A stretch of 64,000 bases of DNA, from positions 682,001 through 746,000 of the forward strand of contig NZ_JABMLF010000001.1 in the NCBI RefSeq assembly GCF_013205055.1. The letters are read 5' to 3'. This DNA is from Rathayibacter sp. VKM Ac-2856. Lineage in GTDB: Bacteria; Actinomycetota; Actinomycetes; Actinomycetales; Microbacteriaceae. Made by a program: the position numbers and the translations under genes. This document shows positions 8,375 through 19,678 of this stretch, piece after piece (the stretch's first letter is position 1; each line of letters starts with the position of its first letter). The notes beneath the pieces were generated by a model. That model searched no databases. It was not told the DNA's origin and saw only the letters and a program-made list of their open reading frames with translations.

Positions 8375-8872
8375 ATGAACGGGAACGACGCTGTGGAGGA
8401 CGGACCGGCGCGGTTCGAGGCGGATGCGCGGGAGCGCGGACTCGACGTCGAGCTCGTCGACCGCCCCGAGGCCGGGAGCCTGGCCGAGGCGGCGGAGCTG
8501 CTGGGCATCGAGCCCGGCTCGATCGTGAAGTCGCTGGTGGTCAAGCGGCACGACGGCGGCTTCGTCTTCGCGCTGGTGCCCGGCGGGCGCCAGATCTCGT
8601 GGCCGCTGCTGCGCGCGGTGGTCGGCGTCAACAAGCTCCGCCTGCCCGACGAGTCGGTGGCGCTGGAGGCGACGGGCTACCGCCGCGGCACCATCACGCC
8701 GATCGGCTCCACCACCGCCTGGCCCGTCGTCGCGGACGAGCGGATCGTCGGCCGCCGGATCGCGATGGGCGCCGGCACGGGCGGCCGGAGCGCCTTCGTC
8801 GACGCGGACGCGCTGATCGCGGCCTACGGAGCGACGGTCGCCGACATCACCGTCGAGGAGCCTGCTCGCTGA
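8375..8872 (+). CDS. YbaK/EbsC-family aminoacyl-tRNA deacylase
   Basis: Small editing protein, 165 aa, of the YbaK/ProX family that hydrolyses mischarged tRNA (classically Cys- or Ala-tRNAPro). The conserved Lys is in GSIVKSLVVKRHDG, followed by FVFALVPGGRQISW and the late GAGTGGRSAFVDADAL motif. The start is the ATG at 8375, preceded by GGAGAGG at 9 bases; the open frame further upstream lacks a ribosome site. Its last 26 bases overlap a small ORF on the other strand. The exact tRNA substrate is not predictable. Confidence 0.88.
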   Translation: MNGNDAVEDGPARFEADARERGLDVELVDRPEAGSLAEAAELLGIEPGSIVKSLVVKRHDGGFVFALVPGGRQISWPLLRAVVGVNKLRLPDESVALEATGYRRGTITPIGSTTAWPVVADERIVGRRIAMGAGTGGRSAFVDADALIAAYGATVADITVEEPAR

Positions 8873-8987
8873 GCGCCTGATCGGCGTCGACCGGATCACC
8901 CGGGACCGCGCAGACCTCGTCCTCGCACACCGGCACGTCCGCCGCGCCGAGCATCTCGAACGGCCCGCTCGGTACACGATCGGTCAT
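8847..8987 (-). CDS. small ORF with CEDEVC motif, coupled to the FrnE-like gene
   Basis: A 46-aa ORF starting MTDRVPSGPFEMLGAADV and containing two cysteines in CEDEVCAVPGD. I do not recognise a family. Its ATG overlaps the stop of the upstream DsbA-like gene by the 4-base ATGA arrangement, which favours real translational coupling. Its end overlaps the 3' end of the convergent YbaK-type gene by 26 bases. A cysteine pair next to a CPWC oxidoreductase suggests a substrate or partner, but that is speculation. It could also be a chance frame. Confidence 0.42.
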   Translation of the reverse strand: MTDRVPSGPFEMLGAADVPVCEDEVCAVPGDPVDADQALSEQAPRR

Positions 8988-9664
8988 GAGACGACCGCCC
9001 GCTGCGACAGCACGTGCTCGAGCACCTCGGTGAAGGCGGTCGGCTCCTGCGCGCCGGACACCCCGAAGCGGCCGTCGAGCACGAAGAACGGCACGCCGTT
9101 GATCCCGTACTCGCGCGCCTGGGCGATGTCGGCCTGCACGTCGGCGAGGTGCCGCTGCTCGTCGAGCGCGCGCCGCGCCTCCTCGGCGTCGATCCCGACC
9201 TCGGCCGACAGCGCGGCGAGGACGTGAGGATCCGCGAGGTCGCGCCCCTCGACGAAGTAGGCGCGGAGCAGCCGCTCCGTGAGCTCGAGCTGCAGCCCCT
9301 GCGCCTTCGCGTGGTGGAGGGCCTGGTGCGCCCGGACGGTCTTCACGTGCACGACCGACTCGAAGTGGTAGTCGAGGTCGACTCCCGCGGCGACGGCGGT
9401 GACGGAGTCGAGCATCTGCTGCGCCTGCTCCAGCGGGACGCCCTTGTGCTGGGCGAGGAACTCCGCCGTGCCGCCGCGGTAGTCCTCGGGCGTCTCCGGG
9501 GACAGCTCGAAGCTGCGGTACTCGACCGCGACCTGCGGCGCGTCCGGATGGGCGGCGCGGAACGCGGCCAGCCCGCGCTCGAACTTCCGCTTGCCGATGT
9601 AGCACCACGGGCACGCGATGTCCGACCAGATGTCGACGGTGATGGGGGTCTGCGCTTCGCTCAC
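8984..9664 (-). CDS. DsbA-family oxidoreductase, FrnE-like
   Basis: Thioredoxin-fold protein of the cytoplasmic DsbA/FrnE group (PF01323), 226 aa, with no signal peptide. Strand 1 reads PITVDIWSDIACPWCYIGKRKFE, with the CxxC active site (CPWC) at about residues 19-22 followed by the family's YIGK. The helical insertion spans the middle, and the C-terminal NGVPFFVLDGRFGVSGAQ holds the conserved cis-Pro. FrnE-type proteins act as disulfide isomerases or in polyketide and stress-related redox steps. Here it stands alone apart from the tiny ATGA-coupled ORF after it. Confidence 0.9.
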   Translation of the reverse strand: MSEAQTPITVDIWSDIACPWCYIGKRKFERGLAAFRAAHPDAPQVAVEYRSFELSPETPEDYRGGTAEFLAQHKGVPLEQAQQMLDSVTAVAAGVDLDYHFESVVHVKTVRAHQALHHAKAQGLQLELTERLLRAYFVEGRDLADPHVLAALSAEVGIDAEEARRALDEQRHLADVQADIAQAREYGINGVPFFVLDGRFGVSGAQEPTAFTEVLEHVLSQRAVVS

Positions 9665-9691
9665 TCGGAGGACAACCGCGGCGACCGGGAG

Positions 9692-10750
9692 CTATTCCCG
9701 CAGCACCCGCACGAGCTGGTCGACGTCCGACTCGTCGTTCCAGAGGTGGAACGCGATCCGGAGGCGCCCGCCCCGCCCCGAGACGTGCAGCCCGGCGGCC
9801 TGGAGGCGCGCGAGATCGGCGCCGTCCTCGTCCGGCCAGGACACGATCGCCCGGTGCTGCGGCGGACGGTCGAGCCGCTCGCAGAGCTGATCCCCCAGCC
9901 CCGAGGCGCGGGACCAGACCGAGGAGAGGTCGAGGGAGCGGAACAGCTCGAGCGACGCCTCGGCCCCGACGAACGCCTGCCAGGCGGGCGAGACGTCGAA
10001 CCGCCGCGCGTTCTCGGCCAGGTGCATCGCGGGTCCGTAGCAGGAGGACCAGACGTCCTCCCCCGAGTACCAGCCGGCCTGCACCGGCACCAGCTCGGCC
10101 GCGTACTCGGGCGAGACGGTGAGGAAGGCGACGCCCCGGGGCGAGCACAGCCACTTGTAGGCGTGGGTGAGGGTCGCGTCGAAGCGGGAGGCGTCCACCG
10201 GCAGCACTCCCGCGGCCTGGGTCAGGTCGCAGGCCGTGCGCACGCCGTGGCGGGCGGCGGCCTCGACGACCGCGTCGAGATCCGCGAGCGCCCCGCTGCT
10301 GGACTGCACGGCCGAGAAGACGACGAGGTCGTCGGCGTCCTCGATCGAGTCGGCGAGCGCCTCCAGCGGCACCGAGCGCACGACGACGCCGCGGTGGGCC
10401 TGAGCGAGGAAGGGGAAGACGATCGAGGAGAAGTCGCCGTGGACGCAGAGGACGCGCGCGCCGTCCGGCAGCGACGCGGCGAGCACGGCGGCCATCGCGG
10501 AGGTCTGCGAGCCGATCGCCACCCGCCCGACGGGAACCCCGGCGATCTCGGCGAAGGCGGCGCGCGCCCGCTCGACGACGGCCCCGTAGCCCGCGGCGCT
10601 GCTGCGGCCGGCCGACCACTCGTCGAGGTCCGCGCGCAGGGCGGCGGCGGACGCGCGCGGCAGCAGACCGAGCGTGCAGGCGTTGTGGTACCCGCGTGCG
10701 CCGGGGAACAGCGCGCGGAGGTCGGCGGGGGCCGTGATTGCGGAGCTCAC
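9692..10750 (-). CDS. class V aminotransferase / cysteine desulfurase-like PLP enzyme
   Basis: PLP-dependent fold-type I protein, 352 aa. The PLP lysine is in DATLTHAYKWLCSPRGVAFL, an arrangement typical of isopenicillin-N-epimerase/kynureninase-like class V enzymes. Asp and Gln cofactor contacts are in RTACDLTQAAGVLPVD, and the ending is PRLRIAFHLWNDESDVDQLV. GTG 10750 is taken as start because upstream sequence is non-conserved, but the GGAGG sits directly against it, so the start is uncertain (a GTG at 10813 is the alternative). It lies 64 bases downstream of the Gfo/Idh oxidoreductase and is probably cotranscribed. The substrate is unknown; true desulfurase activity is unlikely without a recognisable Cys loop. 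Confidence 0.82.
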   Translation of the reverse strand: MSSAITAPADLRALFPGARGYHNACTLGLLPRASAAALRADLDEWSAGRSSAAGYGAVVERARAAFAEIAGVPVGRVAIGSQTSAMAAVLAASLPDGARVLCVHGDFSSIVFPFLAQAHRGVVVRSVPLEALADSIEDADDLVVFSAVQSSSGALADLDAVVEAAARHGVRTACDLTQAAGVLPVDASRFDATLTHAYKWLCSPRGVAFLTVSPEYAAELVPVQAGWYSGEDVWSSCYGPAMHLAENARRFDVSPAWQAFVGAEASLELFRSLDLSSVWSRASGLGDQLCERLDRPPQHRAIVSWPDEDGADLARLQAAGLHVSGRGGRLRIAFHLWNDESDVDQLVRVLRE

Positions 10751-10814
10751 CCTCCGAGGATCCCCCTCGGCGCCCGGATCGCCAACCTCGCAGCGGCTCC
10801 GGGCGCGTCGCACG

Positions 10815-11834
10815 TCATCGTGCGGCGAGGGCGTGCGCCTGCTCGATCAGCGCGACCACGGCCCGCGCGTCCTGCACGTCGACCGGCGACGGAGCACCGT
10901 CGAGCATCGTGCGGGCGACGCCGGCGAGGAAGGCGGAGTAGCGGCCGCGCTCGCTCGGCACGGCGGAGGAGCCGCTCTCGCCGACCAGCACGCCCTCCGC
11001 TCCCGGGGGCACGACGCCGAAGTCGTGGTCGAGCGGATCCCCGCCGCCGCGGAGTGCGCCCTCCTGCGGGTCGAGCCCGTCGACCGAGAAGGCGGCGCGC
11101 GTTCCGAGCACCCGGAAGCGCGGCGCGGAGGCGCGGGCGACTCGGCTCATCGTCAGGTGCGAGCGCACGCCCGACTCGTGCCGGAGCGAGACGAAGGCGT
11201 CGTCCTCGCTCGCACTCCCCGCGTGCACCGCGCGGGTCTCGGCTGCGGTGACGACGGCGGGTCCGAAGAGCAGGAGGGCCTGGTCCACGAGGTGGCTGCC
11301 GAGGTCGAAGAGGATGCCGCCGCCCTGCGCCGGGGAGATCGCCGTCTGCCAGCGCCCGGTCTTCGGGGCGCTCCAGCGCTCGAAAGTCGACTCGAAGCGG
11401 ATCACCTCGCCGAGCGCGCCCTCGTCGAGGAGCCTGCGCAGCGTGAGGAGATCGGCGTCCCAGCGGCGGTTCTGGAAGACGAACACGGGCGCGCCGCCCG
11501 CCTGCGAGGCCGCGAGGATCGCGTCGACATCGGCCGTGCTCGGCGCGAACGGCTTGTCGATCACCACCGCGACGCCGGCGGCGAGCACCTGCTCGGCCTG
11601 CTCGCGGTGCACCGAGGGCGGAGTCGCGAGGACGACGAGGTCGGGCCGCTCGGCGAGCACGGCGTCGAGACCGGCGACGATCCGCGCTCCGGGGTGCGCC
11701 GCCGCGGCCGCCGCGCCGCGATCGGGGTCGCTCGTCGCGATCGCCACCAGGGAGAAGTCCGGGTCCGCGGCCAGGAAGGGCGCGTGGAAGATCCGGCCGG
11801 CGAGTCCGTAGCCGACGAGCCCGACGCGGATCAC
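10815..11834 (-). CDS. Gfo/Idh/MocA-family oxidoreductase
   Basis: NAD(P)-dependent sugar-type dehydrogenase, 339 aa. The Rossmann motif GLVGYGLAGRIFHAPFL is at residues 5-21. The EKP-equivalent is VVIDKPFAPS (K near residue 95), and the catalytic-region GGGILFDLGSHLVDQALLLFG follows in the C-terminal domain, a sequence typical of the YhhX/YdgJ branch. The start is a GTG with GGGGGAGG 5 bases upstream; its GTGA overlaps the stop of a doubtful 43-codon ORF. It pairs with the class V aminotransferase downstream. Substrate unknown. Confidence 0.9.
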   Translation of the reverse strand: MIRVGLVGYGLAGRIFHAPFLAADPDFSLVAIATSDPDRGAAAAAAHPGARIVAGLDAVLAERPDLVVLATPPSVHREQAEQVLAAGVAVVIDKPFAPSTADVDAILAASQAGGAPVFVFQNRRWDADLLTLRRLLDEGALGEVIRFESTFERWSAPKTGRWQTAISPAQGGGILFDLGSHLVDQALLLFGPAVVTAAETRAVHAGSASEDDAFVSLRHESGVRSHLTMSRVARASAPRFRVLGTRAAFSVDGLDPQEGALRGGGDPLDHDFGVVPPGAEGVLVGESGSSAVPSERGRYSAFLAGVARTMLDGAPSPVDVQDARAVVALIEQAHALAAR

Positions 11835-12224
11835 GACGCCTCCCCCGGCGCGGCCGCTCGCGAGCGCCCGATCGTCGGGGACGCCGGGACAGGCGTCTCC
11901 GGCCTCGGAGCCGGGGACCGCGGCCCCGTCCTGTCGAGCGGGTGGGAGTTCGGGACCGTCATGATCCGATGCTAGCCACGGGTCGGCCGTCCCGTCCCGC
12001 CCCCGGGACCGCGCCCGCCCGCCGCTCCCGGACGCCGGTCGCTCGCCGACCGGCGGAGAACTCTATGCCCGCCCTCCCGCGAGCACCGGGGAACAGCAGT
12101 CGTCGCACGCCAGCCCGGCCGGCGACGACGCCGCTCCCTACGCTGACCCTTCGCACCCGTCCGCCTCGCCGCGATCGGGCGCCACCGTCGAAGCGCCCGG
12201 AGAGACGCACGAGAGCTGGAGAAG
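11835..12224. other. divergent intergenic region (390 bp)
   Basis: Spacer between the oxidoreductase (leftward) and the secreted hydrolase (rightward). A TACGCT hexamer near 12139 is a possible -10 for the hydrolase. GC-rich potential stems lie around 11880-11925. A 43-codon frame on the minus strand (11832-11962) has no ribosome site and a Pro/Arg-rich sequence, and is not called as a gene. Confidence 0.35.
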
Positions 12225-13712
12225 ATGAAGAAGAACCTGATCGTCGTGGTGGGCTGCCTCGTGGCGCTGACCCTGTCCGGCTGCACCGCGGGCACGACCA
12301 CCACGCCAGTGAGCCCTGGCGAGGCAGGTGCCCGCGTGGCCTCCTGGCTCTCCGAGCACGGCGAGCCGTCCTGGTCCGACTGCCCCAGCGAGGAGGTCCC
12401 CGAGCTCGATGCGGAGCAGTACCCCGAGCTCGAGGGAGTGGAGACGACCTGCGGGACGATCGCGGCGCCGATCGACTGGAGTCGTCCCGCGACCTCCGCT
12501 TCGGTGGACCTCTCGATCATCCGGGTGTCGAAAGGCGGGTCCCACGACGCGGTGCTGATGGTGAACCCGGGAGGACCGGGAGCGTCCGCGAGGGACATGG
12601 CGCTCGGCCTCGCGACCGTGCCGGACGCCGCTCCCCTCTTCAGGACCTACGACCTGGTGGGGATCGAGCCGCGGGGCCTCACGCCCGCCACGGACCTCGG
12701 CTGCGACCTCGAGGGGTCCGCCGCGGACGGCGAGGGCGCCGTGGAGGCCTGCTCGACGGCCGGCCCCTTCGCCACCCATGCCTCCACCACCGACGTCGTG
12801 ATGGACCACGAGCTGCTGCGGCAGGCGCTCGATCAGCCGGAGTTCGACTACTACGGCGCCTCCTACGGCACCTACATCGGCAGCGTCTACGCGACCCTCT
12901 TCCCCGGCACGGTCGGCCGGATGGTCCTGGACGGCATCGCGGACACTGTCTCGCTGAACCGGACCAGCGACCTGCCGGGCTTCGAGGCGAGCGTCGGGCG
13001 ACTGCTCGAGGCCTGCACGTCGGGTGAGCTCGGAGCGTGCCCCTTCACCGGCGACCGCGACGAGGCCTCCGCGCAGCTGACGGCGCTCTTCGAGGCCCTG
13101 ACCGCGGATCCCCGGACGACCACCGGCCCCGACGGCGAGCCGGCCGAGGTGGGCGGCGAGGAGCTCGCGTCGTACCTGGTGACCAGGATGTACGAGCCCC
13201 GGTCCTCGTGGCGCGAGACGGTCGAGGTCCTCGCCGGAGCGGCGGCCGGCGATCCCGGCTCTCTCGAGATCGTCGCGAGCACCGGCGACTCCGTGGTCGA
13301 TCGAGCCCTCGAGTACGCCGTCTACTGCGCCGTGCCCCCGGTCCCCGGTGCGACGGACGCCGGCGCCCAGCCGGAGGAGACCTCGGGCCCCCTGGGCAGC
13401 GTCGACGACGAGGGCGGCTCCGCCCGCGACTGCGACCGGTGGGGCGAGTACGACAGGCTCGACCCGCTGCTGTCGTACGGCACCGGGAACAGGATCCTCA
13501 TCGTCTCCAACCTGCACGACCCCGCGACACCGCACGCGGACGCCCTGCGCCTGCACGAGACCGAGCTGACGAACAGCACGCTCGTCGAGGTGGACGAGGA
13601 CGGACACGGCGCCCTGTACCGGGAGTCGCCGTGCGCGACCGCGATCGCGAACGCCTACCTCGTCTCGGGCGTGCTCCCGGCGGACGGGACCCGCTGCGAG
13701 TCGGGGAGCTGA
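12225..13712 (+). CDS. secreted alpha/beta-hydrolase lipoprotein, TAP-like (tripeptidyl aminopeptidase family)
   Basis: Extracytoplasmic serine hydrolase, 495 aa. The signal peptide MKKNLIVVVGCLVALTLSGC has a lipobox LSGC (Cys20), so the protein should be membrane-anchored. The alpha/beta fold shows the oxyanion motif NPGGPGAS (about 114-121), the nucleophile elbow GASYG with Ser213, and the C-terminal TAP-like segment with the Asp loop (LIVSNLHDPATP) and the catalytic His in DGHGALY. This matches Streptomyces SlpD/SlpE and tripeptidyl aminopeptidases, which release short peptides from N-termini. GGAG lies just before the ATG. It converges on uppS. The likely role is peptide nutrition; substrate untested. 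Confidence 0.9.
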   Translation: MKKNLIVVVGCLVALTLSGCTAGTTTTPVSPGEAGARVASWLSEHGEPSWSDCPSEEVPELDAEQYPELEGVETTCGTIAAPIDWSRPATSASVDLSIIRVSKGGSHDAVLMVNPGGPGASARDMALGLATVPDAAPLFRTYDLVGIEPRGLTPATDLGCDLEGSAADGEGAVEACSTAGPFATHASTTDVVMDHELLRQALDQPEFDYYGASYGTYIGSVYATLFPGTVGRMVLDGIADTVSLNRTSDLPGFEASVGRLLEACTSGELGACPFTGDRDEASAQLTALFEALTADPRTTTGPDGEPAEVGGEELASYLVTRMYEPRSSWRETVEVLAGAAAGDPGSLEIVASTGDSVVDRALEYAVYCAVPPVPGATDAGAQPEETSGPLGSVDDEGGSARDCDRWGEYDRLDPLLSYGTGNRILIVSNLHDPATPHADALRLHETELTNSTLVEVDEDGHGALYRESPCATAIANAYLVSGVLPADGTRCESGS

Positions 13713-13737
13713 GCGGCGGGCCGGGAGCCGGAGCCGC

Positions 13738-14541
13738 TCAGGCCGAGGCCCCCGGCACGTCCACCGCTCCGCCGAAGCGCCGGCTGCGACCGGCGTAGTG
13801 CTCGATCGCTCCCCAGAGGTCCTCGCGGGTGAAGTCGGGCCAGAGCCGGTCGAGGAAGACCATCTCGGCGTAGGCGCTCTGCCAAAGCAGGAAGTTGCTG
13901 GTGCGCTGCTCACCGGAGGAGCGCACGAAGAGATCGACGTCCGGCATGTCCGGCTGGTAGAGCGCCTTGCCGATCGTCTTCTCGGTGATGCCGGAGGGCT
14001 TCAGCCGACCGGCCGCCACCTCGGCGGCGATCCGCTGGACGGCGTCGGCGATCTCGGTGCGGCCGCCGTAGTTGACGCACATGGTGAGGGTGAGGACGTC
14101 GTTGCCCTCGGTCAGCTTCTCGGCGAACTGCAGCTCGTTGATCACGGAGGCCCAGAGTCGCGGCTTCCGCCCGGCCCAGCGCACGCGCACGCCCCACTCG
14201 TTGAGCTGGTCGCGGCGGCGGTGCAGCACGTCGCGGTTGAAGCCCATCAGGAAGCGCACCTCGTCCGGCGAGCGCTTCCAGTTCTCGGTCGAGAACGCGT
14301 AGACGCTGAGGTGCTTCACGCCGATCTGGATCGCCCCCGCGACCACGTCGAGCAGCGACGCCTCGCCGCGCTTGTGCCCCTCCACCCGGGTCAGCCCGCG
14401 GGAGTTGGCCCAGCGGCCGTTGCCGTCCATCACGATCGCGACGTGCCCGGGGACGGCCTTGCGCGGCAGCTCCGGCGGGTGCACGCCCGTCCAGTCGAGG
14501 GGGCGGAACGGCTCGGCGTCCCTGTGGGTGAAAGGCTTCAT
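13738..14541 (-). CDS. uppS: isoprenyl transferase (undecaprenyl diphosphate synthase, UppS)
   Basis: Cis-prenyltransferase that builds the C55 lipid carrier for peptidoglycan, 267 aa. The catalytic Asp39 is in [17 protein letters not shown], followed by the IPP-binding [10 protein letters not shown] and the conserved [18 protein letters not shown]. The late motifs [19 protein letters not shown] and [10 protein letters not shown] are present. The ATG at 14541 overlaps the recO stop by 4 bases (ATGA), so recO and uppS are one operon, the usual actinobacterial arrangement. An isoprenyl product shorter than C55 cannot be excluded. Confidence 0.96.
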   Translation of the reverse strand: MKPFTHRDAEPFRPLDWTGVHPPELPRKAVPGHVAIVMDGNGRWANSRGLTRVEGHKRGEASLLDVVAGAIQIGVKHLSVYAFSTENWKRSPDEVRFLMGFNRDVLHRRRDQLNEWGVRVRWAGRKPRLWASVINELQFAEKLTEGNDVLTLTMCVNYGGRTEIADAVQRIAAEVAAGRLKPSGITEKTIGKALYQPDMPDVDLFVRSSGEQRTSNFLLWQSAYAEMVFLDRLWPDFTREDLWGAIEHYAGRSRRFGGAVDVPGASA

Positions 14542-15260
14542 CGGGTGACGTGCTCCAGAGATCTCAGTCCGCGCTCGAGGTGCCACTGGGTGTAGGCGGC
14601 GACCACGCCGCTGGCTCGGGAGCGGGTGGCGGGCTCCGTCGACTCGGCGTGCCCCCAGTCTCCCGTGAGCAGGGCGCCGAGGAGGACGACCACCTCGGGG
14701 GCCACCCGCGGCGCGCCGGGCGGCGTGCAGTCCTCGCAGACGACCCCGCCGAGCTGGACGACGACCGCGCCGTGCGGACCGGGTGCCCCGCAGCGGGCGC
14801 AGTCCTCGAAGCTCGGCGCCCAGCCCGCGATCGAGAGCGCGCGCAGCAGGTAGGAGTCGAGCGTGAGCACCGGCTCGTGCTCGTGCTTGGAGAGGGAGCG
14901 CAGGGCGCCGACGAGGAGCAGGTACTGCTGCAGCGACGCGTCGGCGTCGGTCAGGCGGTCGGCCGTCTCGACCATCGCGCTCGCGGCGGTGTAGCTGTCG
15001 TAGTCGGCCGCGATGATCGCGCCGTACGCGCCGAGCGACTCGGCCTGCGTGACGATGTCGAGGCTGCGGCCCTCGTAGAGCTGGAGATCGGCGACCATGA
15101 ACGGCTCGAGCCGCGAGCCGAACTTGGAGCCGGTCTTGCGGACGCCCTTCGCGACCGCGCGGATCTTGCCGTGCCCGCGCGAGAGCAGCGTGACGATGCG
15201 GTCGGCCTCGCCCAGCTTGTGGGTGCGCAGCACGACGGCCTCGTCACGGTAGGTGGGCAT
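14538..15260 (-). CDS. recO: DNA repair protein RecO
   Basis: Recombination mediator that loads RecA with RecR and anneals single strands, 240 aa. The N-terminal OB fold begins [22 protein letters not shown] and continues through [24 protein letters not shown]. The C-terminal zinc finger is visible as CARCGAPG ... GVVCEDC (about residues 148-171). The frame is open far upstream, but this ATG fits the family N-terminus and a GATAAT -10 ends 7 bases before it, suggesting a leaderless message. It is the first gene of recO-uppS. Confidence 0.95.
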   Translation of the reverse strand: MPTYRDEAVVLRTHKLGEADRIVTLLSRGHGKIRAVAKGVRKTGSKFGSRLEPFMVADLQLYEGRSLDIVTQAESLGAYGAIIAADYDSYTAASAMVETADRLTDADASLQQYLLLVGALRSLSKHEHEPVLTLDSYLLRALSIAGWAPSFEDCARCGAPGPHGAVVVQLGGVVCEDCTPPGAPRVAPEVVVLLGALLTGDWGHAESTEPATRSRASGVVAAYTQWHLERGLRSLEHVTR

Positions 15261-15341
15261 GTCGTCGATTATCCTCCCCACCCCTGACAAGCCGGCGGCG
15301 GCACCGCACCTCCCCGATGCGCGCCGTGGAACGATGTCTCG

Positions 15342-16010
15342 GTGGCAGCCTCCCTCTTCGAGATCCCGGCCTGGGCCGACCTCCTCGCGATCGCCATCGG
15401 CTGCCTCCAGGGCGCGATGTTCGCGGGCGAGTTCCGCGACCGCCGGATCGACCTGCTCGGCGTCACCATCATCGGCACGGCGACGGGGCTCGGCGGCGGC
15501 GTGCTGCGCGATCTGCTGCTGCAGACGCCGCTCGTGGCGCTGCACACCAACGCCTATCTCGTCGTCGCCGTGACGGCCTCGCTGTTCGGGATGCTGCTGC
15601 AGCACGTGCTCAACCGGGTCGACGGCACGATCACGGCGCTCGACGCCCTGACGATCGGCCTCTTCGGCGCCATCGGGACGACGAAGGCGCTCTCGCTCGG
15701 CGTGCCGGAGGTGCCCGCGGTGTTCGTCGGGACGGTGTCGGCCGTCGGCGGGTCGGTGATCCGCGACATCCTGCTCAACCGGCCGATCGCGCTGATGCAC
15801 GTGGGCTCGCTGTACGCGATCGCCGCCACCGGCGGGACGGTGGTGCTCGTGGTGGCGCTGCGGTTCGGCATGGTCATCGACTACGCGGCGCCGATCGCGG
15901 TGGCGGTGACGGCGGTCATCCGGCTGCTCGCCGTCCGCTACGGCTGGAGCCTGCCGGAGCAGCGGGCACTCAGCCGCGTGCCGCGCCTGGGCTGGCGTCG
16001 GCGCAGCTGA
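15342..16010 (+). CDS. trimeric intracellular cation channel (TRIC/UPF0126) family protein
   Basis: Membrane protein of 222 aa with two UPF0126 repeats (about residues 12-90 and 98-176). Each has three or more membrane segments and the conserved glycine-rich sequence: [16 protein letters not shown] in repeat 1 and [17 protein letters not shown] in repeat 2. Bacterial members form trimeric K+/cation channels similar to animal TRIC. The start is a GTG at 15342. The short C-terminal tail is basic. It is divergent from recO and just upstream of the flavoprotein gene; no functional link is evident. Confidence 0.9.
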   Translation: MAASLFEIPAWADLLAIAIGCLQGAMFAGEFRDRRIDLLGVTIIGTATGLGGGVLRDLLLQTPLVALHTNAYLVVAVTASLFGMLLQHVLNRVDGTITALDALTIGLFGAIGTTKALSLGVPEVPAVFVGTVSAVGGSVIRDILLNRPIALMHVGSLYAIAATGGTVVLVVALRFGMVIDYAAPIAVAVTAVIRLLAVRYGWSLPEQRALSRVPRLGWRRRS

Positions 16011-16082
16011 GGCGGAAGCACGTCGGGCGCAAGCACGTCGGGGCGGCCCGCGGAAGCCCGTGCCGGTGTCGGAGGTCCGACC

Positions 16083-16088
16083 TAGGGT
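16083..16088 (+). promoter_or_regulatory. -10 element (TAGGGT) for a leaderless flavoprotein mRNA
   Basis: TAGGGT is followed by 6 bases and the ATG at 16095, with no ribosome site between. It is one of about ten genes in this window with such spacing. Confidence 0.5.
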
Positions 16089-16094
16089 GAGCGC

Positions 16095-17363
16095 ATGAGC
16101 GCTGCGGGCACCTCCACGACCGAACGACACGACGTGCTGATCATCGGCGGGGGCAACGCCGGACTCTCGGTCGCGGGGCGCCTGCGCCGCTACGGGGTGG
16201 ACGACGTCGCCGTCATCGAGCCGCGAGAGACGCACCTGTACCAGCCGATGTTCTCCCACGTCGCCGGCGGCACCGCTCCCGCCTCGAAGGCGACCCGGCC
16301 GCAGGGCCAGGTGACCCCGAAGGGCGTCACCTGGATCCGGGACCGCGTCGAGGGGATCGATCCGGTCGCCCGGACGGTCACCCTGGCCTCCGGTCGGCGG
16401 GTGGGCTACGGCGACCTCGTCGTCTGCCCGGGCATCCAGAAGGACTGGGCGGCGGTGCCCGGCCTGGCCGAGGCGATGGCGTCGCCGGTCGGCGTCTCGA
16501 ACTATGAGTTCGACTACGCGCGGAAGGCGTCGAGCGTCCTCCGCGGCGTCCGCTCGGGCACGGTGGTCTTCACGCAGCCCAGCGGTCCCGGCACCTGCTC
16601 CGGCGCCTCGCAGAAGCCGATGTACCTGGCCTGCGACTACTGGCGCGAGACGGGCGTCCTCGCCGACATCCACGTCGTGCTGGTGGTGCCGACGCCGACC
16701 CTGTTCGGCATGCCGCTGATCGACGCGGAGCTCGAGCGGAAGGTGGCGGAGTACGGGATCGACGTCCGCTACAGCCGCGAGCTGGTCGAGGTCGACGCCG
16801 ACGGGCGGACGATCGTCATCGCCGGCGACGACCGCCGCGGCGCGCAGCTCGGGGTCGACCACGACGCCGGGCAGGTCGGCACGGAGCAGCGGGAGACGCT
16901 CTCCTACGACGTGCTGCACGCGGTGCCGCCGCAGTCCGCGCCGGACTGGCTGGCGGGGACGGGGCTGACGGCGGAGTCCGGCGTCGGCGGCTTCGTCGAG
17001 GTGGATCCGCTGACGCTGCGCCACCCGCGCCACCCCGAGGTGTGGGCGCTGGGCGACGCCGCGGCGACCACGAACTCCAAGTCGGGCGGAGCGCTGCGGC
17101 AGCAGACGAAGACGCTGGCGAAGAACCTGGTCGCGGCCCGCAAGGGGAAGCCGCTCCCGCAGGTCTACAACGGCTACTCGGTCTGCCCGTTCGTCGTCTC
17201 GCGCTCGACCGTCGTCTTCGCCGAGTTCGACGACCGCTACCGCCCGAAGCCGACGATCCCCTTCTGGAAGGGCCTCGCCAAGGAGCGGCGCCTCACCTTC
17301 CTCGCGGACCGCTACCTGCTCCCCTGGGTCTACTGGAACCTCATCCTGCAGGGCCGCGCCTGA
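16095..17363 (+). CDS. sulfide:quinone oxidoreductase-like FAD-dependent protein
   Basis: Flavoprotein of 422 aa in the disulfide-reductase superfamily, closest to type II SQR. The FAD motif is [20 protein letters not shown] (residues 13-32), then [14 protein letters not shown], typical of SQR. Two cysteines fit the redox pair: C168 in [19 protein letters not shown] and C364 in [32 protein letters not shown] is the second FAD contact. The ending [13 protein letters not shown] could be an amphipathic membrane anchor. SQR oxidises sulfide to polysulfide and feeds electrons to the quinone pool; in this organism it would serve detoxification. No persulfide dioxygenase or rhodanese lies beside it. 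Confidence 0.85.
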   Translation: MSAAGTSTTERHDVLIIGGGNAGLSVAGRLRRYGVDDVAVIEPRETHLYQPMFSHVAGGTAPASKATRPQGQVTPKGVTWIRDRVEGIDPVARTVTLASGRRVGYGDLVVCPGIQKDWAAVPGLAEAMASPVGVSNYEFDYARKASSVLRGVRSGTVVFTQPSGPGTCSGASQKPMYLACDYWRETGVLADIHVVLVVPTPTLFGMPLIDAELERKVAEYGIDVRYSRELVEVDADGRTIVIAGDDRRGAQLGVDHDAGQVGTEQRETLSYDVLHAVPPQSAPDWLAGTGLTAESGVGGFVEVDPLTLRHPRHPEVWALGDAAATTNSKSGGALRQQTKTLAKNLVAARKGKPLPQVYNGYSVCPFVVSRSTVVFAEFDDRYRPKPTIPFWKGLAKERRLTFLADRYLLPWVYWNLILQGRA

Positions 17364-17377
17364 CGCGACCGAGCACC

Positions 17378-17601
17378 CGCGGAACGCGGCGTACCGGAGA
17401 CCCTCATCTGCACGACGCGGGTCTCGACCCCACCATGCTGGTCGAGTAGCCGCGGAACGCGGCGTATCGAGACCCACCGCCTGCAGAACGTGGGTCTCGA
17501 TACGCCCGCGCAGCGGGCTACTCGACCAGCATGGAGCGCCCGCGCAGCGGGCTACTCGACCAGCATGGAGCGCCCGCGCGGCGGGTCACTCGGCCAGGAG
17601 G
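17378..17601. repeat. dispersed inverted repeat, copy 2, with tandemly duplicated right arm
   Basis: The core palindrome is 17433-17534 (CCATGCTGGTCGAGTAG ... CTACTCGACCAGCATGG). The end of the right arm is repeated with a 34-bp period (17504-17534, 17538-17568, then a degraded third unit to 17601). A worn left-arm copy lies at 17378-17430. The block fills the gap between the convergent flavoprotein and leuA genes, so a bidirectional terminator role is plausible. Confidence 0.9.
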
Positions 17602-17651
17602 AGCGGGCCCGCGCCGCGGACACGGGCACGAGGAGCGCGCCCGCGCGGAGG

Positions 17652-19623
<1,972 letters not shown>

Positions 19624-19678
19624 GCACTGCCCTCGCGGCACGGCACCCACGCCGCGGCAGCGCGACGCGACGGCGCGC

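Noticed and set aside
11832-11962. 43-codon minus-strand ORF whose TGA overlaps the oxidoreductase GTG
   Set aside because: The coupling is suggestive, but it has no ribosome site and a Pro/Arg-rich sequence without features; more likely a 5' UTR.
14538-17477. recO read as part of a single 979-codon protein
   Set aside because: The upstream part is antisense to the TRIC and SQR-like genes; recO homology begins at MPTYRDEA with its own -10.
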